Assembly: GCA_029782025.1 (NCBI GenBank)
Contig: JAKOVR010000137.1
Coordinates: 1 to 45,715, forward strand
Source: Actinomycetes bacterium
GTDB taxonomy: Bacteria; Actinomycetota; Acidimicrobiia; Acidimicrobiales; Acidimicrobilacustridaceae
DNA: 45,715 bases
Reading direction: 5' to 3'
In this document: positions 7,769-16,105 of the stretch, piece after piece
Layout: each line of letters starts with the position of its first letter
Numbering within the stretch: position 1 is the first letter of the stretch
Program-made: the position numbers and the translations under genes
The notes under the pieces: generated by a model
Seen by the model: the letters and a program-made list of their open reading frames with translations, nothing else
Databases searched by the model: none
Told to the model about the DNA's origin: nothing

Positions 7769-8875
7769 TCAGGCCGGCGGCACCCGCCGCCAGGACCGCT
7801 TGGTGGCCCACAGCAGCCACCCCATCCCGCCGACCGGTAGCTCGAGCAGGAACACGAACGTGCTGAACAGCAGCACGGCGGCTGTCGTGGGCACCGACGC
7901 CCCGCCCAGGCTCACCAGCGCGGCGATGGTGCCCGTCTCGACCACACCCGCCCCCGCGGGGGTGACCGGGACGGTGGTGAGCGTCCGGCCGAAGGCGTAG
8001 GCCGCGAACACCTCGATGGGGCCGAGCGCGGTGGCGGGGTCGATGAAGCGGATGCAGAGCAGGAGCAGCAGGAACTGCAGCAGCCGGTAGAAGGCGACCG
8101 AGAGGGCGAGCGGGCGCCAGCGGTCCCGCACGATGGTCGAGGTGCCGGCACGGAACTCGAGCAGGCCGTCGCTCACCGTGATCTGGCGGCGGAGGCGGAC
8201 GAGCCGGGTCAGGCGGGCCAGCACCCGGTCGAAGCGCTGGCCCAGACGCACGGTCGCCGACTCGGACCGCTCGATGACGGTGAGGAACCCGATCCCGAGG
8301 CCGGTGATCACGACGCCCACCACGGCGAAGAGGGCCAGCTGCCAGCTGGCCCGTCCCACCACCGTGAGCAGGGCGAGGCCGAGGGTGGGGAGGAGCAGCG
8401 TGGCGAAGAAGTTGAAGAGCCCGGTGGCCAGGATCGTGGCGCTCACGGCCGAGGCCCGGTGGCCCCACGAGCGGGCCATGCCGTAGGTGGACCCCACGCC
8501 GGCCACCCCGCCGAAGGGGAACAGGTTGGAGACGGCGCTCCCGGCCGTGTTGATGACCACGCCCTGCAGCACGGTGAGGCCGCGGAGGCAGGTGCGGAGG
8601 GCGAACGCGTAGCTCACGATGCCGGCCGCCCACACCGCGGCGAGGAGGCCGAGCTCCAGCACGGACAGGCTCCGCAGCCGGTCCCACACCTCGCCGTAGC
8701 CGGCGCCGGTGAGTCGGGGGATGGCGAAGCCGAAGAGGGCGACCATCACCCCGAGGGCGAGGAGGAACCGAACGGCGGTGATGGCTCGGTGCCGGCGGGG
8801 GCGCTCCGGCGGGTCGGGAGGGGTGTCGCCGGTCCCGGTGACCGCCCCCGGCGCGGCGTCGGCGGTGGCGGTCAC
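7769..8875 (-). CDS. Flippase-like / lysylphosphatidylglycerol synthase TM-family membrane protein
   Basis: A 368-residue integral membrane protein from GTG 8875 (VTATADAAPGAV), whose first bases overlap the DegV stop as GTGA. It shows seven or eight hydrophobic segments and family features: an Arg-rich segment before the first helix, LRTCLRGLTVLQGVVINTAG, FPFGGVAGVGSTYGMARSWG, and the late PVTPAGAGVVETGTIAALVS. These mark the UPF0104/YbhN-AglD2 family, related to the flippase half of MprF. Members are thought to move lipids or glycans across the membrane. No MprF aminoacyl-transferase domain is present. The operon with PlsY-like and DegV proteins, both lipid-linked families, supports a role in membrane lipid handling. 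Longer open frame upstream of 8875 is DegV coding sequence read out of frame. Confidence 0.8.
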   Translation of the reverse strand: MTATADAAPGAVTGTGDTPPDPPERPRRHRAITAVRFLLALGVMVALFGFAIPRLTGAGYGEVWDRLRSLSVLELGLLAAVWAAGIVSYAFALRTCLRGLTVLQGVVINTAGSAVSNLFPFGGVAGVGSTYGMARSWGHRASAVSATILATGLFNFFATLLLPTLGLALLTVVGRASWQLALFAVVGVVITGLGIGFLTVIERSESATVRLGQRFDRVLARLTRLVRLRRQITVSDGLLEFRAGTSTIVRDRWRPLALSVAFYRLLQFLLLLLCIRFIDPATALGPIEVFAAYAFGRTLTTVPVTPAGAGVVETGTIAALVSLGGASVPTTAAVLLFSTFVFLLELPVGGMGWLLWATKRSWRRVPPA

Positions 8876-9726
8876 GGCTCCCACCACCAGGCGAGGCCGG
8901 CCAGGCCCGGCCCGACGTGCACGAGCATGACGGGCCCGAACGGGCCGACGAAGGCATCGGCGTCGGGTTCGGCGTCGAGCACGGCGCCGAGGAGGCGCTG
9001 GGCCCGCTCCGGGGCGGCCGAGTGGAGGGCGACGGCATGGAGGCGGGGCGGCGGCCCGTCCGGGGGGCTCGCCGGGCGAGTCGACAGGCAGCGGCGCACC
9101 ATGCGGTCGTCGGCGGCCTGCGGGCTGTGGGCCGGGGTGCCGGCGTGGGCCGCGCCGTCCTTGAACTCGAACAGCGGGTGGACGTGGAGCCAGTGGGCAG
9201 CCTGCGCCGCCAGGTTGGGCACGCGGCCGCTGCGCACGAGGTGGTCGAGCGAGTCGAGGGTGGCCACGAGGTGGACGCGCTCGATCACGTAGCGGGCCCG
9301 GGCTGTGACCTCGGCGAGGGTGGCGCCGGTCGCCGCCGCCTCGGCCGCGGCGAGGGCGACGAGCCCCTCCCCGCCGGCCGCGGTGCGGCTGTCGACCACC
9401 TCGATCGGCCCCTCGGCCAGGGAGGCGGCGAGGTGGGCGGAGGCGTAGGTCGTGCTCATCTCGGCCGACACGGTGATCACGCAGATGCCGTCGACCGCCG
9501 GATCGGCGCGCTCTCGCTGGATGACCTCGTCCCACTGGCCGGGGCTCGGGGCCGCCGTGCTCACCTCGTGCCCGGTGGCGGCCAGGACCTCCTCGAGATC
9601 GACGCCGTCGTCGGGCCGGCTCTCGCCGTCGATGATCAGGTTCATCGGGAGCACGGCGATGCCGGCGGCGCGCCGGCGGGCCTCGGGCAGGGCGGCGGCA
9701 CCGTCGACGATGATCCGGACGGTCAT
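8872..9726 (-). CDS. DegV family fatty-acid-binding protein
   Basis: A 284-residue protein (MTVRIIVDGAAALPEARRRA). DegV proteins are two-domain carriers that bind a fatty acid and deliver it to fatty-acid kinase FakA. Family marks include VDGAAALP at the N-terminus, IAVLPMNLIIDGE, then the variable STAAPSPGQW (normally T-S-Q-P-S/T-P), ICVITVSAEMSTTYASA with the lipid-contacting Ser/Thr, and VDSRTAAGGEGLVALAA. The motifs are looser than in the classic family: VDGAAALP lacks the usual D-S-T/S, so it is a diverged DegV. It overlaps the PlsY-like gene upstream (ATGA) and the flippase-like gene downstream (GTGA). DegV next to PlsY suggests acyl-chain supply for phospholipid synthesis. Confidence 0.8.
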   Translation of the reverse strand: MTVRIIVDGAAALPEARRRAAGIAVLPMNLIIDGESRPDDGVDLEEVLAATGHEVSTAAPSPGQWDEVIQRERADPAVDGICVITVSAEMSTTYASAHLAASLAEGPIEVVDSRTAAGGEGLVALAAAEAAATGATLAEVTARARYVIERVHLVATLDSLDHLVRSGRVPNLAAQAAHWLHVHPLFEFKDGAAHAGTPAHSPQAADDRMVRRCLSTRPASPPDGPPPRLHAVALHSAAPERAQRLLGAVLDAEPDADAFVGPFGPVMLVHVGPGLAGLAWWWEP

Positions 9727-10355
9727 CGCCAGCCGTCCCGGTCGAGCACGAGTCGGGCGAGGTAGGTCGATGCCGTCCGCCGCTCCGGGGGGCGGTTGCC
9801 GGCCAGGCGCTTGGCGATCATCGGCACCAGCACGCCGGCCCCGGCCATCGCCCCGTCGCGCCCCCGGGTGCGGGCCAGCGCCGGCAGGAGGGCGACGTCG
9901 GCGGCGAAGCAGCCCAACCCGGCCTGGTCGATCACCCGGAACCCGGCCCAACCGGAAAGCAGCGCCACCGTGCCCGGCCAGTTGCGAACCAGGAGCACGC
10001 CCATCGACGGCGACACGCCCCGCCCGCCGGACCCGCCGAGGAAGACCGACCAGTTGTGCCCTGCCACCCCCGCCCCACCGGCGATGGCGGCGAGCAGGGG
10101 TCGGTCGGGGCCGGCCAGCAGCGGGCCGACCGTGCCCTTGGCGACGTCGGCCAGGCCGGCCACCACCGTCGCCCCCTTCCCGGCCACGGCCACCAGCGCC
10201 GACCCCGACACCGTGCCGTTGCCCTGGGTGCGCAGGTCGATCCCGGTGCGGGCGCGGGACACGAGCTGGGCCGAGGGCACCGACCCGGCGAGCCACGCCA
10301 ACCCGATCACCGCGGCGGGGTGGCGCCACCACGGGCGGACGGTGTCGTCGGTCAT
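9723..10355 (-). CDS. PlsY-like glycerol-3-phosphate acyltransferase
   Basis: A 210-residue membrane protein with PlsY landmarks: GSVPSAQLVSR plus GIDLRTQGNGTVSGSAL (motif 1 region, normally GSGN-x-GATN) at about 25-52, DVAKGTVGPLL near 70, and GHNWSVFLGGSGGRGVSPSMG (normally GH-x-wpvfl-x-GGKGVAT) at about 99-119. PlsY acylates sn-glycerol-3-phosphate with acyl-phosphate at the inner face of the membrane. The GGRGVSP version replaces the usual Lys of GGKGVAT by Arg, and the Asn-rich motif is altered, so it may be a divergent paralogue rather than the main enzyme. It is the first gene of the minus-strand trio and diverges from the RNase Z-like gene with only 35 bp between starts. Confidence 0.72.
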   Translation of the reverse strand: MTDDTVRPWWRHPAAVIGLAWLAGSVPSAQLVSRARTGIDLRTQGNGTVSGSALVAVAGKGATVVAGLADVAKGTVGPLLAGPDRPLLAAIAGGAGVAGHNWSVFLGGSGGRGVSPSMGVLLVRNWPGTVALLSGWAGFRVIDQAGLGCFAADVALLPALARTRGRDGAMAGAGVLVPMIAKRLAGNRPPERRTASTYLARLVLDRDGWR

Positions 10356-10390
10356 GGCCCGCTCCCGATCGGGTGGGGCAGACTCGGGCC

Positions 10391-11365
10391 ATGACGGGTC
10401 GTGACCTCGTGGTGCTCGGCACGGCGAGCCAGGTGCCCACGCGGCACCGCAACCACAACGGCCTGCTGCTGCGCTGGGACGGCGAGGGGATCCTCTTCGA
10501 TCCTGGAGAGGGTACCCAGCGCCAGTTCACCCTGGCCGGCGTGCCGCCCCGCCGGGTGCACCGGATCTGCGTGAGCCACCTGCACGGCGACCACTGCCTC
10601 GGGCTCCCCGGGATGCTGCAGCGCCTGGCCCTCGATGGCGCCGGGCAGGTGGTGTCGGTCCACTTCCCGGCCTCGGGCCTCCCGTACGTGGAGCGGCTGT
10701 GCGACGCCAGCATCGGCCGCTACCAGCCCGTGCGCCTCGACCCCATCCCGCTCCCGGCGCCGGCCAGCGCGGCCGCGCCCGACGTGCCGGCGGTCCCGGT
10801 CGCCTCCCAGGCCCCGCACCTCGTGGCCGAGGGGCCGCCACTGCGGATCACCGCCCTCGCCCTGGACCACACCGTCGACTGCCTCGGGTGGCGGGTCGAG
10901 GAACCGGCCCGCCGGCACCTCCTGCCCGATCGGCTCGCCGCCGCCGGGGTGGCCGGCGCCGCCGTCGGCGAGCTCCTGGCCTCCGGACGGGTGCAGGCCG
11001 GCGGGACGACGGTCACGTTGGAGGAGGTCTCCGAGGTGCGTCCGGGGCTGGCCGTGGCGGTGGTGATGGACACCCGGGCCTGCGACGCTGCCGTCGAGCT
11101 GGCCCGCGGCGTCGACCTGCTGGTGTGCGAGGCCACGTTCCTCGAAGGCGAGAGCTTCCTCGCCGCCGACTACGGGCACATGACGGCGCGGGAGGCGGCG
11201 ACGGTGGCCCGGGAGGCCGGCGCCGGTCGCCTCGTGCTCACCCACCTGTCGGCCCGCTACCCGTCGCCCGACGGACACCTGGCCGAAGCCCGGGCGGTGT
11301 TCGACGACGTCGTGGTGGCCGAGGATCTGGCCGTGATCCCCCTGATGGCGGCCGGCCAGGCCTGA
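10391..11365 (+). CDS. rnz: Ribonuclease Z / MBL-fold hydrolase
   Basis: A 324-residue protein from ATG 10391. It carries the RNase Z pattern: LGTASQVPTRHRNHNGLLLR, ILFDPGEGTQRQ, and the zinc-binding SHLHGDHCLGLPG with His63, His65, Asp67 and His68. Later come LALDHTVDCLGWRVEE, VMDTRAC, LLVCEATF, YGHMTAREAATVA and VLTHLSARY. RNase Z cuts the 3' trailer of tRNA precursors that lack encoded CCA, and FDPGEGTQRQ plus HxxxR/HLSxRY are typical of the short tRNase Z form, so the assignment is fairly sure. A CAGACT hexamer ends 6 nt before the ATG, suggesting a leaderless transcript. It stands alone between the divergent lipid genes and a convergent hydrolase. Confidence 0.85.
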   Translation: MTGRDLVVLGTASQVPTRHRNHNGLLLRWDGEGILFDPGEGTQRQFTLAGVPPRRVHRICVSHLHGDHCLGLPGMLQRLALDGAGQVVSVHFPASGLPYVERLCDASIGRYQPVRLDPIPLPAPASAAAPDVPAVPVASQAPHLVAEGPPLRITALALDHTVDCLGWRVEEPARRHLLPDRLAAAGVAGAAVGELLASGRVQAGGTTVTLEEVSEVRPGLAVAVVMDTRACDAAVELARGVDLLVCEATFLEGESFLAADYGHMTAREAATVAREAGAGRLVLTHLSARYPSPDGHLAEARAVFDDVVVAEDLAVIPLMAAGQA

Positions 11366-11406
11366 GCCGCGGGCCCGGGTCGCGCCACCCCGGGTCGGCG
11401 GGCCCC

Positions 11407-12192
11407 TCACGACGGGGCCTCGTGATCGAGGGCCCAGCGGACGGCGTCGACGATGGCCGGGACCGATTCGGGCATGTAGGCGTGGCCCATGCCCTGGATC
11501 AGGTGGAGCAGCCGGGGATCGCTGGCGGCCTCGTAGAGCTTTTCGGCCTCGGCCGAGCGGATGAACCGGTCGCCGGTGCCGTGGAGGACGGCGTGGGGCG
11601 CCTCGATGGCGGCGGCCAGCTCGACCGGTGGGGCGGCCCCGGTCCACCGGTTGGCCAGGCGCACACCGAACGCCCGGCGGGCGAGCCACCGGCCGGGCGG
11701 GAGCTGGGTGAGCAGCGCGGCGCCGGCGCTCTGCACCGTCCGGGGGAGGCGCCACTCGGCCGGGCTCGACACCGTGACCACCCCGGCGGTCGGCTCGTGG
11801 GCGGCGTGGCGCAACACGGCGATGGCACCCATCGACGTGCCGACGAGCACGACCCGGTCCCCGTACTGGTGGGCGCGAGCCATGGCGCTGGCCACGTCGA
11901 GGTGCTCGAGGTCGCCGAGGGTGCATTCGCCCTCCGACTCGAAGTGGCCGCGGCCGGTGTAGGACACGACCACGTGGCCGTCGGCGCGGAGGGCCTCGGC
12001 CACGGTCACGACCGTCGGGTCGTCCTTGTGCGCCCCGAACCCGTGCACCAGCACCACCACCGTGCCGTCGGCGTGCTCGGGGAGCCACACCCGCACTCCC
12101 AGCCGCAGCCGGTCCTCGGTGGAGAGCCACGTGGACTCGGTGCCGGACGGGCCGCCGGCCTCGGCACCCTGGGTGGGGTCGGTGCCGTTCAT
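11407..12192 (-). CDS. Alpha/beta hydrolase (serine aminopeptidase-like)
   Basis: A 261-residue protein from ATG 12192, preceded by a strong GGGGAGGAGG Shine-Dalgarno. It is an alpha/beta hydrolase: oxyanion region VLVHGFGAHKDD, nucleophile elbow GTSMGAIAVL (Ser), acid in VLHGTGDRFIRSAEAEKLYE (Asp) and catalytic His in IQGMGHAYMPE. The cap region (residues about 130-190) is short. The fold resembles dienelactone hydrolase or acylglycerol lipase-like enzymes; the substrate is unknown. The frame is open further upstream, but only the start at 12192 has a ribosome site. Its end converges with the RNase Z-like gene 41 bp away, and it diverges from the MFS gene at 12341. Confidence 0.82.
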   Translation of the reverse strand: MNGTDPTQGAEAGGPSGTESTWLSTEDRLRLGVRVWLPEHADGTVVVLVHGFGAHKDDPTVVTVAEALRADGHVVVSYTGRGHFESEGECTLGDLEHLDVASAMARAHQYGDRVVLVGTSMGAIAVLRHAAHEPTAGVVTVSSPAEWRLPRTVQSAGAALLTQLPPGRWLARRAFGVRLANRWTGAAPPVELAAAIEAPHAVLHGTGDRFIRSAEAEKLYEAASDPRLLHLIQGMGHAYMPESVPAIVDAVRWALDHEAPS

Positions 12193-12340
12193 CTGCGCCT
12201 CCTCCCCACGCCCGCGGCTGCGGTCGTGTGCCGGAGCCCATCCCCGTCCCGATTCCATGGTCCCGGCTGGGCGGCCAGGCGGGGAGGGCCGGAAGTCACC
12301 TTCGGGACGGGACGGCCGGGGCGTGTGGGAGGATCGGCAG

Positions 12341-13546
12341 GTGAGCGAGACCGGCGCCGCCCCCGCCCGGGAGCGGCTGCCCCGCCTCAGTCGGAACGTG
12401 TACGTGGTGTCGGCCGTGTCGTTCCTGCAGGACACGGCGTCGGAGATCCTGTACCCGGTGCTCCCGGCCTTCGTGGTCGGGGTGCTCGGCGCCCCGCCCG
12501 CCGCCCTCGGGGTGATCGAGGGACTGGCCGACGGCGTGGCCTCCGGGGTGAAGCTCGGGGCCGGCCGGCTGGCCGACCGGTCGCGCCGGCGGCCCCTCAT
12601 CGCGTCGGGCTACACGCTCTCGGCCATCGGCAAGCTCCTGCTCCTCCTGGCCGTCACCTGGCCGCTGGTGCTCGTGGCCCGCTGCACCGACCGGGTGGGC
12701 AAGGGGCTGCGCGGGCCGCCGCGGGATGCGCTCATCACCGACGAGACCACCCCCGCCGACCGCGGCCGGGCCTTCGGGTTCCATCGCGCCGCCGACACGG
12801 CCGGCGCCGTCGTCGGCCCACTCCTCGGCCTCGCGGTCTACGAGGCCGTGGGCCGCGAGCTCCGCCCGATGTTCGCCGTGGCCCTCGTGCCCGCGTTCGG
12901 CAGCGCCGCCCTCGTCCTGGCCATCCGCGAGCACCCGCACCAACGCCCGGCCCACCACGGCGCCGCCGCCGCCCGGGACCTCCCCGCGCCGTTCTGGCGG
13001 GTGCTCGGTCTGCTCGGGCTCTTCGCCCTGGTCAACTTCCCCGACACGATGCTGCTCCTCCGGGCCGGCGACCTGGGCCTCGGCGTGCCGGGCGTGGTCG
13101 GGGCCTACGTCCTCTACAACCTCGTGTACGCCGGGCTGAGCTATCCGGCCGGCCGCCTGTCGGACCGGGTGCCGCGCCCACGGCTCGTGGCGGCCGGGCT
13201 GGCCGTGTTCTCCCTGGTGTACCTCGGCTTCGGCCTGACCACCTCGCCGGCCTGGGTGTGGGCCCTGCTCCCCGCCTACGGCGTCTACACCGCGCTCACC
13301 GACGGCGTCGGTCGGGCGTGGATCGCCGATCTGGCGCCCCCGGGCGCCCGGGGCACGGCGCTCGGCGTCCACGCCGCCGTCAACGGCGTGGGCCTCGTCG
13401 TCGCCGGTCTCTGGGCCGGGCTCACCTGGAACGGCACCGGCCACGTCCCCTTCCTCGTGTCCGGCGTCGCGGTGGCCGTGCTCGTCCCGGTGCTGCTGTT
13501 CGGCACGCGGGGCGCCACCCGTCCGGTCGAGATCGAACCGGCCTGA
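12341..13546 (+). CDS. MFS transporter
   Basis: A 401-residue protein from GTG 12341 with GGAGG about 8 nt upstream. It has 11-12 hydrophobic segments and the MFS loop AGRLADRSRRRPLI. Characteristic parts are VVSAVSFLQDTASEILYPVL near the N-terminus, RCTDRVGKGLRGPPRDALI in the middle and SDRVPRPRLVAAG between later helices. The D-x-ASEMIYPLLP-like first helix and GKGIRT/GPPRDALI motif identify a widespread subgroup usually annotated only as MFS transporter; substrates are unknown. It is monocistronic; the region after it contains repeats rather than a clear terminator. Confidence 0.82.
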   Translation: MSETGAAPARERLPRLSRNVYVVSAVSFLQDTASEILYPVLPAFVVGVLGAPPAALGVIEGLADGVASGVKLGAGRLADRSRRRPLIASGYTLSAIGKLLLLLAVTWPLVLVARCTDRVGKGLRGPPRDALITDETTPADRGRAFGFHRAADTAGAVVGPLLGLAVYEAVGRELRPMFAVALVPAFGSAALVLAIREHPHQRPAHHGAAAARDLPAPFWRVLGLLGLFALVNFPDTMLLLRAGDLGLGVPGVVGAYVLYNLVYAGLSYPAGRLSDRVPRPRLVAAGLAVFSLVYLGFGLTTSPAWVWALLPAYGVYTALTDGVGRAWIADLAPPGARGTALGVHAAVNGVGLVVAGLWAGLTWNGTGHVPFLVSGVAVAVLVPVLLFGTRGATRPVEIEPA

Positions 13547-13620
13547 TCCCGGAACCTGACCGCAGGCCGAGCCCGACCAGCGGCCCCGACCTGGGCCGCC
13601 CGCCCCCGCCCCCGGCCCCG

Positions 13621-13731
13621 GACATCGCCGGCGCACCTTCTCGGTCCGGCGACTTCGCTGGCACCGTTGTGCGGCCCTGAGCCGGGGAAGTGCACCGGCG
13701 ACATCGCCGGCACGAGGAACTGCACCGGCGA
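13621..13731. repeat. Cluster of short GCCGGCGA-type direct and inverted repeats
   Basis: Between the convergent MFS and CAP genes, GACATCGCCGGC occurs at 13621-13632 and 13700-13711, and TGCACCGGCGA occurs at 13691-13701 and 13721-13731. The pair CCGGCGA-CA-TCGCCGG (13695-13710) can form a hairpin. The elements look like degenerate copies of one 15-20 bp unit in both orientations. The remainder of the 211-bp gap (13547-13757) shows no gene. It may act as a bidirectional terminator or be a small dispersed repeat. Confidence 0.55.
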
Positions 13732-13757
13732 ACGGGAACGCGGCCGCCGCCGGCGGT

Positions 13758-14231
13758 CTAGAGCTCGGCGAACTCCTGGGCCTCGAACACGAGGTAGAGG
13801 CCATTGGGGAGCTTGGACCAGGCCATGCCGATGGCGCCGTTGTTGAAGGCGGGGTCGAGGATGTTCTCCCGGTGCCCGATGGAGCCCATGAAGGCGCTCT
13901 CGAGGGTGGCGATGGCGGCGTTGGGGTCGGTCGCCGTGACGCAGCCCACGTTCTCTCCCAGCTTCTTCCAGCCGGTGGGCGCGCCGTTGGCGAGGGTCGA
14001 GTGGTGCAGCACGGTCATGCTGCACTGCCCGCCGGCGTTGTCGAGCAGGTACTTGGCCCAACCCTGGGCCTTGGTGGTGAGCGGGTCGTTGGCCGTCAGC
14101 GTGGCCACACCGTTGGCCGAGCGATCGTTGTTGACGGCGGAGAACCCCGACATCTCGGTGCTGCTCATGCACGAGGTCAGGGCGAGGACCACGGCGACGG
14201 CGGTGGCTGCAGATGTCAGGAGCTTCTTCAC
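13758..14231 (-). CDS. CAP/SCP-domain lipoprotein
   Basis: A 157-residue secreted protein. MKKLLTSAATAVAVVLALTSC is a lipoprotein signal with lipobox LTSC (Cys21 predicted lipidated). The mature part is a CAP (SCP/PR-1-like) domain: NNDRSANGVATLTANDPLTTKAQGWAK, GENVGC, SPxxA-like DPNAAIATLESAFM, and GHRENILDPAFNNGAIGMAWS with the conserved H-R-x-N-I-L. CAP proteins are surface or secreted; roles in bacteria are mostly undefined, with lipid binding and cell-wall contact proposed. The His of the CAP cavity (GHREN) is present, but the first canonical His (after LTTKAQGWA) is not obvious. A flagellar-sigma-like promoter candidate precedes it at 14287-14316. Confidence 0.85.
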   Translation of the reverse strand: MKKLLTSAATAVAVVLALTSCMSSTEMSGFSAVNNDRSANGVATLTANDPLTTKAQGWAKYLLDNAGGQCSMTVLHHSTLANGAPTGWKKLGENVGCVTATDPNAAIATLESAFMGSIGHRENILDPAFNNGAIGMAWSKLPNGLYLVFEAQEFAEL

Positions 14232-14286
14232 TGGTGGGTCCCTCGGTGCCGCCGGTCGGTTCTAGGCGTTCGGCCTGCCGGGTAGG

Positions 14287-14316
14287 TCATCGGCCCTAGG
14301 CCGCTCCCTGCTTGAG
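14287..14316 (-). promoter_or_regulatory. Candidate sigma-28-like promoter for the CAP lipoprotein
   Basis: Read on the minus strand, CTCAAG (14316-14311) is followed after 16 nt by GCCGATGA (14294-14287), close to the FliA/SigD consensus (TAAA, about 15 nt, GCCGATAA). It lies about 55 nt before the start codon. The match is suggestive only, and the spacing is a little long. Confidence 0.3.
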
Positions 14317-14354
14317 TGACCCTGGGCACACTTAGGACGAATTTGAGGAATCCT

Positions 14355-15602
14355 TCAACTGGGCCAGACGCCCAGGGGGTGGACGTCGAGGCCGGCGGCG
14401 CGGGCGGCCTCGATCACCGCCTCGCCGTGCGCCGGCCCCCGGACCTGGGCCACGGCCTGGATCGCCGTTTGGCCGAAGTGGAGAGCAACGCCTTCACGGA
14501 GGTGCTGGATGTCGACCACGTTGGCCCCGGCGTCGGCGAGGACGCGGCACAGGTGGGCCAGCGTTCCGGGACGGTCGTCGAGGCGGGCCCGGAGGACCAG
14601 TCGACGCCCCGCCCTCGTCTCGTGGCGCCGGATGGCGTCGCCGAGCAGGCCGGGGTCGATGTTGCCGCCCGAGAGGATCACGGCGATCGCCCCGTGGCGG
14701 TTCGGGCCGCGGAGGGATGGCGCCAGCTCGGGCTGTTGCAGTGCCGCCACGCCGACGGCGCCGGCGCCCTCGACCACCAGCTTCGTGGTCTCGAACAGCC
14801 AGACCACGGCGTCGGCGATCTCGTCCTCGTCGACGACCACCACGTCGGTCAGTGCCCCGTCGAGGAGCCGGCGGGTCAGAGGGTCCGGCGATGCCACCCG
14901 GATCCCGTCGGCCAGCGTCGGGACGGCCGGTACGTCGGCCGGGGGCGTGCCGGCGAGGAGGGCCGGCCACGGCGCGCAGGCGCGGGCCTGGACGGCCACG
15001 ATGCGGGCCCTCGGGTGGGCGGCCCGGACCGCCCAGGCCACACCGGCGGCGAGACCGCCACCGCCGAGCGGCACGATCACGGTGTCGAGGTCCGGGACCT
15101 GTTCGACGAGCTCCGTGCCGACGGTCGCCTGCCCGGCGATGACGTCGAGGTCGGCGTACGGGTGGACGAAGGCTTGGCCGCTGGCCTCGGCGTGGGTCCG
15201 GGCCGCGGCGACGGCGGCGTCGACGTCGGGCGCGTCCATCCGCACATCGGCCCCCAACGCGGTGCAGGCGTCGGCCTTGGTGATCGACGCGCCGATCGGC
15301 ATGAAGATCGTGCAGGCGATGCCGGCCTCGCGTGCGGCGTGGGCCACGGCGCGAGCGTGGTTCCCGGCGCTGCCGGCCACGACCCCTCGGGCGGCGGCGG
15401 GGCCGAGGGCGGCGATCCGGGCCATCGCCCCCCGCACCTTGAACGACCCGGTGCGCTGGAGGTTCTCGGCTTTCACCACCACCGGCCGGCCCAGGCGGTC
15501 GGCCAGGTCGGGCACGGGGAGCACCGGGGTGGTGAGCACGACCCCCCGCCCGGCGTCTCGGGCGGCGGCGACCCGCGCCTCGGTCAGCTCCTCGTCGGCC
15601 AC
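14355..15602 (-). CDS. ilvA: Threonine dehydratase with C-terminal ACT domain
   Basis: A 415-residue PLP enzyme (fold type II) from GTG 15602 (VADEELTEARVAAA). The PLP lysine is Lys55 in TGSFKVRGAM; other marks are GSAGNHARAVAHAA, MPIGASITKADAC, PLGGGGLAAGVAWAV (phosphate loop) and ILSGGNIDP. From about residue 335 a single ACT domain follows (LRARLDDRPGTLAHLCRVLA to VVDIQHLREGV), as in short allosteric threonine dehydratases. It converts threonine to 2-oxobutanoate and ammonia, the entry to isoleucine synthesis or a catabolic step. The short length and one ACT domain fit the TdcB/IlvA-intermediate type found in Actinomycetota. The frame is open upstream to 15749, but those residues are Pro/Arg low complexity, so GTG 15602 is preferred. 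Confidence 0.85.
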   Translation of the reverse strand: MADEELTEARVAAARDAGRGVVLTTPVLPVPDLADRLGRPVVVKAENLQRTGSFKVRGAMARIAALGPAAARGVVAGSAGNHARAVAHAAREAGIACTIFMPIGASITKADACTALGADVRMDAPDVDAAVAAARTHAEASGQAFVHPYADLDVIAGQATVGTELVEQVPDLDTVIVPLGGGGLAAGVAWAVRAAHPRARIVAVQARACAPWPALLAGTPPADVPAVPTLADGIRVASPDPLTRRLLDGALTDVVVVDEDEIADAVVWLFETTKLVVEGAGAVGVAALQQPELAPSLRGPNRHGAIAVILSGGNIDPGLLGDAIRRHETRAGRRLVLRARLDDRPGTLAHLCRVLADAGANVVDIQHLREGVALHFGQTAIQAVAQVRGPAHGEAVIEAARAAGLDVHPLGVWPS

Positions 15603-15699
15603 CGGGCGAGCGTAGGCGGCGGGCGGTCCGGGGCGCCGCCGTCGTCGGGGATCCGGCGCCGCCCCGCGAGCCCTCGCCCGAGGAGTTGCCTCCGGGGGA

Positions 15700-15978
15700 T
15701 CAGGCCCCGGGCGCCTCCGCCGCGGGTCGGGTCTCGGCCGCGGTGTCATCGGCCTCGGCGTGGCGCCGGTCGACGAGGAGCTGGAAGAACACGGCGCGCC
15801 GGGTCCGCTGCTCGACCGGCCCCAGGCCCGGTTCGCTCACGACGTCGTCGGCGAGGGTGCGGAGATCCTCCACCCGCAACTCGTAGGGCTCCAGCGACCG
15901 CCTCGGGTTCTCGGCCACCTCGCGCCGGAACTCGGGGTCGTCCCGTAGCCGGCTGCGGAGCTCCTCGACCTCGTCCAT
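15700..15978 (-). CDS. Small helical protein of unknown function
   Basis: A 92-residue acidic protein (MDEVEELRSRLRDDPEFRRE) preceded by GAGGTG about 6 nt from the ATG. The segment RDDPEFRREVAENPRRSLEP followed by YELRVEDLRTLADD has the D-P-x-(F/L)-R-x-x-x-x-x-x-P-x-x-(A/S)-L-x-x-Y-x-L spacing seen in Nif11/NHLP-type leaders and LigA-like helical domains. EQRTRRAVFFQLL follows. Its C-terminus is a short Ala/Glu tail with no Cys, so a lasso or lanthipeptide core is not evident and no modifying enzyme lies nearby. It sits 97 bp upstream of the threonine dehydratase on the same strand. Function unknown. Confidence 0.6.
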   Translation of the reverse strand: MDEVEELRSRLRDDPEFRREVAENPRRSLEPYELRVEDLRTLADDVVSEPGLGPVEQRTRRAVFFQLLVDRRHAEADDTAAETRPAAEAPGA

Positions 15979-16105
15979 GGTGTCACCTCACCACACCGTT
16001 CGGAGCAGGGCATGAGTGGTGATTACCTATTTTTCGTCCGCGGGCCCGTTCCGGTGTCCTGAGCAATGGCGCCGTGGGCGAGGGCGCGGCGCGGACTCGG
16101 CAAGG

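Noticed and set aside
15700..15978. RiPP precursor peptide.
   Set aside because: No core with Cys, Ser/Thr cluster or cleavage motif, and no maturation enzyme or transporter nearby.
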